In this document: in pieces, positions 61,120-64,000 of the stretch | Position numbering within the stretch: the first letter of the stretch is position 1 | Layout of the letters: every line of letters begins with the position of its first letter | Assembly (NCBI GenBank): GCA_023398495.1 | Contig: JAEWSG010000138.1 | Location: forward strand, 23,421 to 87,420 | Direction of reading: 5' to 3' | Length of the DNA: 64,000 nt | Source: Bacillota bacterium | GTDB lineage: Bacteria; Bacillota; Clostridia; Acetivibrionales; Acetivibrionaceae | Position numbers and translations under genes: made by a program | Notes under the pieces: generated by a model | The model's database searches: none | Seen by the model: the letters and a program-made list of their open reading frames with translations, nothing else | Told to the model about the DNA's origin: nothing

Positions 61120-63393
61120 ATGAAAAAATTTATTGTTGTTTTTGTTGTAATTGCTTTATTTGCAAGTCAATTTGCGGTAAATATATCGGCAAATGAGGTG
61201 TTTTCTGAAAATCTAATTGAGGTTTCAGAAGAACCCTTAAAAAATCCAGCTTTTTCCCATAAGGGTGGATTTTATGAGGATGAAGTTTCTCTTTCTATTT
61301 CAACAGATGAACCTGATACAAAAATATATTATACCACTGACGGTTCAGACCCTGTTCCTGGAAAAGAGTCAACTAGTGAATTCGATGAATTTATAAAGAT
61401 AAAAAGCAGATCAGGGGATCCAAATGTACTTTCATTAATTAATACTGCTAATCCTGAATATGATGGGAATATTACAACTCCGAACGGTGAGGTTTTCAAA
61501 TGTACTATTATAAAAGCTTTAGCTATAACAAACGATGGTGCAAGAAGTGATATAGTAACAAATTCTTATTTCATTGATGAAAATATGAAAACACGCTATA
61601 GTATTCCGGTTATTTCCCTAGTGACAGACTATGCAAACCTGTTTGATAGCGAAACAGGCATCTATACAAGTTTTAATTGTATGAAAAAAGGATCTGAATG
61701 GGAAAGACCAATGCACATTGAATTTTTTGAACCTGACGGCAAGCTTGCTTTTTCACAAAACATAGGAGCTAGAATCAATGGTGGATATACAAGAGTATAT
61801 CCGCAAAAATCCTTTAGATTATATGCCAATGAAAAATACGATGCCCAAGAAAAATTTAAATACGATGTATTTCAAGGTAGTGCTAAGAATAGTGATAATG
61901 AAGTTATCGACAGTTTTAAACGCTTATTGTTAAGAAATGGAGGAAATGACTGGCAGGGTGTTATGATGCGGGATAGTTTAATCCAGGGTCTTGTATCACA
62001 TCTTAATGTTGATACACAAGCATCAAGACCTTGTGTTTTATTTTTAAATGGTGAGTATTGGGGAGTTCATAATATTAGGGAACGTTATGATAATCATTAT
62101 TTGAAATCCCATTATGACCTTGACAAGGATAAAGTTGCAATGCTTGATGTATTTGAAACTCCTGAAATACTTGAAGGTACCCAGGATGATGTGACAGCAT
62201 ATTTTGAAGATATAGTAAACTATTTGGAAGGAAATTCCATTACTGATGAAAATACTTATGAGCAAATCAAAACAAAAATGGACGTAGAAAACTTCATTGA
62301 TTATAACATTACTCAGATTTTTGTAGGCAATAATGATTGGCCCGGAAACAACGTGACTATATGGAAATACAAAACAGATGACGGCAAATATCATCCTGAA
62401 GCACCTAAAGGACAAGATGGGAGATGGAGATGGGTTATAAGAGATACCGATTTTGGTCTTGGAATATGGGATAGAAGCCCAGATCACAATACTTTAGGTT
62501 TTGCTCTTGGTAGCTTTACGGAATCTGGTATAGAATATGCAAATGCACCCTGGGCCATATTCATTTTGACAACACTGTTAAAAAATGATGAATTCAGGAA
62601 CGAGTTCATAAGCCGTTTTGCAGATCAATTAAATACTACCTTTACTACAAATAGAGTCAAAGAAAAAATTGAGATTGCCAAATCCTTAATTGAAGAAGCA
62701 ATGCCTGAACACTATGACCGATGGAATGTATACTGGCTAAACATGTCATATTTCAAACGAAATACTTTACATATGAAAGAGTATGCAAGAGTACGCCCTG
62801 ATTATGTTAGAGGATATATTGTAAATGAATTCAGTAATTATGGTGTCAAAGGTCCGGTTTCAATAAAACTTAATTCTGATACCTCAAAAGGCCATATAAA
62901 AATAAATACAATCGATATCGATGCTTCTACGCCTGGAGTTGAAAATCAATCAGAATGGTCAGGGATTTACTTTAAGGGAGTTCCTGTTACTTTAAAAGCA
63001 GTTCCATCAGAGGGTTTTGAGTTCTGTCATTGGAGCGGTATACGCAATATATCAAAGACGTCAGATACTATATCCTTTATACCAACTGAAGACATGAGTA
63101 TTACTGCAGTCTATAAGCCCATCGGAAGTCCCTACGTCGAGGAGTATTACTATGGAGATTTTAACGACGATAAGACGGTTGATGCTATCGATTTCGCTCT
63201 TTTAAGAATGAAGCTTTTAGGAATCACTCATACTTACCGTGATAACGAAGATGCTACATTCCAAAAAAGAGTTGACGTAAATGGAGATACTAATATAAAC
63301 AGTGTAGATTTTGCGTACTTGAGAAAGTTTTTGTTGGGTAAAATTTCAGAATTTCCAGTAGGGTCTAAGTTCAAAGTTGAAGAAATATCATAA
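61120..63393 (+). CDS. CotH-kinase-like cellulosomal protein with dockerin
   Basis: A secreted protein of 757 residues; ATG 61120 follows AAAGGAG. Signal peptide about 1-24; a chitobiase/FN3-like module about 40-150 (IYYTTDGSDPVPG). A CotH domain spans about 160-540, with RLYANEKYDAQEKF, LRNGGNDWQGVMMRD, NGEYWGVHNIRERYD and a DFG-like RDTDFGLG that mark CotH atypical kinases. Next come an InlB-type beta repeat about 580-665 (GYPV-like GVPVTLKAVPSEGFEFCHWSG) and a type I dockerin about 675-745 (GDFNDDKTVDAIDFALLRM and DVNGDTNINSVDFAYLRKF). CotH homologues phosphorylate proteins with ATP, but extracellular ATP is scarce, so its cellulosome role is unknown. Confidence 0.92.
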   Translation: MKKFIVVFVVIALFASQFAVNISANEVFSENLIEVSEEPLKNPAFSHKGGFYEDEVSLSISTDEPDTKIYYTTDGSDPVPGKESTSEFDEFIKIKSRSGDPNVLSLINTANPEYDGNITTPNGEVFKCTIIKALAITNDGARSDIVTNSYFIDENMKTRYSIPVISLVTDYANLFDSETGIYTSFNCMKKGSEWERPMHIEFFEPDGKLAFSQNIGARINGGYTRVYPQKSFRLYANEKYDAQEKFKYDVFQGSAKNSDNEVIDSFKRLLLRNGGNDWQGVMMRDSLIQGLVSHLNVDTQASRPCVLFLNGEYWGVHNIRERYDNHYLKSHYDLDKDKVAMLDVFETPEILEGTQDDVTAYFEDIVNYLEGNSITDENTYEQIKTKMDVENFIDYNITQIFVGNNDWPGNNVTIWKYKTDDGKYHPEAPKGQDGRWRWVIRDTDFGLGIWDRSPDHNTLGFALGSFTESGIEYANAPWAIFILTTLLKNDEFRNEFISRFADQLNTTFTTNRVKEKIEIAKSLIEEAMPEHYDRWNVYWLNMSYFKRNTLHMKEYARVRPDYVRGYIVNEFSNYGVKGPVSIKLNSDTSKGHIKINTIDIDASTPGVENQSEWSGIYFKGVPVTLKAVPSEGFEFCHWSGIRNISKTSDTISFIPTEDMSITAVYKPIGSPYVEEYYYGDFNDDKTVDAIDFALLRMKLLGITHTYRDNEDATFQKRVDVNGDTNINSVDFAYLRKFLLGKISEFPVGSKFKVEEIS

Positions 63394-63420
63394 AAGTGAT
63401 ATTGATTAAAAACTCAACTA

Positions 63421-63459
63421 AAATTCCCTGCTGTATACTCAATTCGGCAGGGAATTTTT
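63421..63459 (+). terminator. Terminator of the CotH-dockerin gene
   Basis: AAATTCCCTGC / GCAGGGAATTTTT with a 15-nt loop and T-run, 28 bp after the stop. Confidence 0.85.
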
Positions 63460-63678
63460 CAGTGAAAAAGTAGCTTTTAACAAGCAAATAGTACTTGTGC
63501 CATATTTTTTCGATACATATAGAGTAATTCCTAAACCAAGACAAAACCAGTGACTTAAGTCACTATTTTTTTACTATTTCTATGATAATATGATGTTGCG
63601 CAATTAATATGAATATTCATAATTTACCACATTAAGATGCATCAATTAAATAACTAATAAATAAAGGGAGGAATTACA

Positions 63679-63858
63679 ATGAAATCTTTAAATTTAAAAA
63701 GAAGGTTATCTGTATGTTTTGTAGTAGTTTTTTGGCGAATACTATATTGACTGTAGTATTCTTAACAACAATGGGTATGATTCTTTCAGTGGTATGTTTC
63801 CACGCTTGAAAATCAACTGATCAAAAATCATACCAAGGAACTATTTTTGAAATAATTT
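63679..63858 (+). pseudogene. Decayed membrane-sensor N-terminus
   Basis: ATG 63679 behind GGGAGG encodes MKSLNLKRRLSVCFVVVF, then stops at 63750. Shifting frame gives LANTILTVVFLTTMGMILS, and shifting again gives VSTLENQLIKNHTKELF. Together they resemble the first membrane helix and adjacent region of a chemoreceptor or histidine kinase. At least two frameshifts make it non-functional, and a group II intron follows at once. Confidence 0.55.
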
Positions 63859-63876
63859 ACTGCCTTAAACGTTAGA

Positions 63877-64000
63877 TCGGGTAGGAGGCTAACCATTAAT
63901 TGATTAGCCGACCTCCCACACCGCACGTACGTACCGTTCGGTATACGGCGGTTCTTTAGTTTTCACAGATTTTTAGATAGTAGTCAGACATGGAGATATA
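63877..64000 (-). mobile_element. Group II intron, 3' end (continues beyond the window)
   Basis: On the minus strand the sequence shows a domain V-like hairpin, GAACCGCCGTATACC GAAC GGTACGTACG (63921-63954). It is followed by GGGAGGTC and a domain VI hairpin GGCTAATC / GGTTAGCC (63886-63908), ending CTACCCGAT near 63876. This is the classic 3' part of bacterial group II introns. The upstream frame (63956-64000, ending YYLKICEN) may be the C-terminus of the intron-encoded reverse transcriptase. Confidence 0.75.

Noticed and set aside
1..64000. CRISPR arrays, tRNA and rRNA genes, phage integrase or full IS transposase
   Set aside because: None found by reading both strands. The only mobile signals are small palindromic repeats and the group II intron end.

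Overview
The window is low-GC, Gram-positive DNA (strong AGGAGG-type ribosome sites, consensus sigma-A promoters, ATG/TTG/GTG starts). Two large extracellular proteins carry type I dockerin modules (GH10 xylanase-dockerin-esterase at 6011-7933, CotH-dockerin at 61120-63393) and an orphan half-dockerin lies at 43742-43819. With the Flx-Hdr electron-bifurcation operon, this points to an anaerobic, cellulosome-forming clostridium (Acetivibrio / Ruminiclostridium / Pseudobacteroides type). The species cannot be fixed from the sequence alone.

Layout. 0-9.3 kb: MscS-like channel (cut by the window edge), an SsuABC/TauABC-like ABC importer operon, a CPBP membrane protein, a chorismatase/RidA-like protein, the dockerin xylanase, a broken ABC ATPase and a Cys-rich copper-binding protein. 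9.4-10.2 kb: glutamate racemase. 10.3-29.5 kb: thirteen genes, all leftward, forming a hybrid NRPS/PKS cluster. In transcription order these are a TylF-like methyltransferase, ATP-grasp ligase, PLP fold-III decarboxylase, cupin, PhzF-like isomerase, two adenylate-forming ligases (one FAAL), a BtrH-like/PCP-C-A-PCP NRPS, a KS-AT protein with degraded active sites, a class V PLP enzyme, an ACP, an amidohydrolase and an O-methyltransferase. 29.7-37.7 kb: a MiaB-like radical SAM enzyme, a frameshifted NifU-like start, and the hdrCBA-flxDCBA operon. 38-41.8 kb: a PP-loop ATPase with a possible PqqD/RRE-like N-terminus, then a GNAT operon behind a perfect promoter, an 11-codon leader peptide and terminator/antiterminator hairpins.

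42-51 kb is a mixed region: DUF445, DUF3592, hemerythrin/DUF438, fused remnants of a Crp regulator and DUF454, a membrane MutS-like ATPase, an XRE regulator with a palindromic operator, and small membrane proteins. 51-54.8 kb is a selenium/sulfur locus (LysR, cysteine desulfurase, YedE, YedF, DUF3343). 55-63.4 kb has a rhomboid-like protein, a cold-shock protein, a GH9 homologue lacking both expected catalytic residues, a two-component system and the CotH-dockerin protein. The right edge is a decayed membrane-sensor gene beside the 3' end of a group II intron.

Two families of small double-hairpin repeats are scattered through intergenic DNA. One can be compared with an apparently empty site inside this window, which gives a CTAG target. 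That comparison is possible because about 300 bp of promoter and leader DNA is duplicated ahead of both hdrC and the PP-loop gene. The best candidates for new biology are the NRPS/PKS cluster with butirosin-like components and degraded PKS active sites, the leader-peptide attenuator of the GNAT operon, the duplicated leader, and the apparently inactive GH9.
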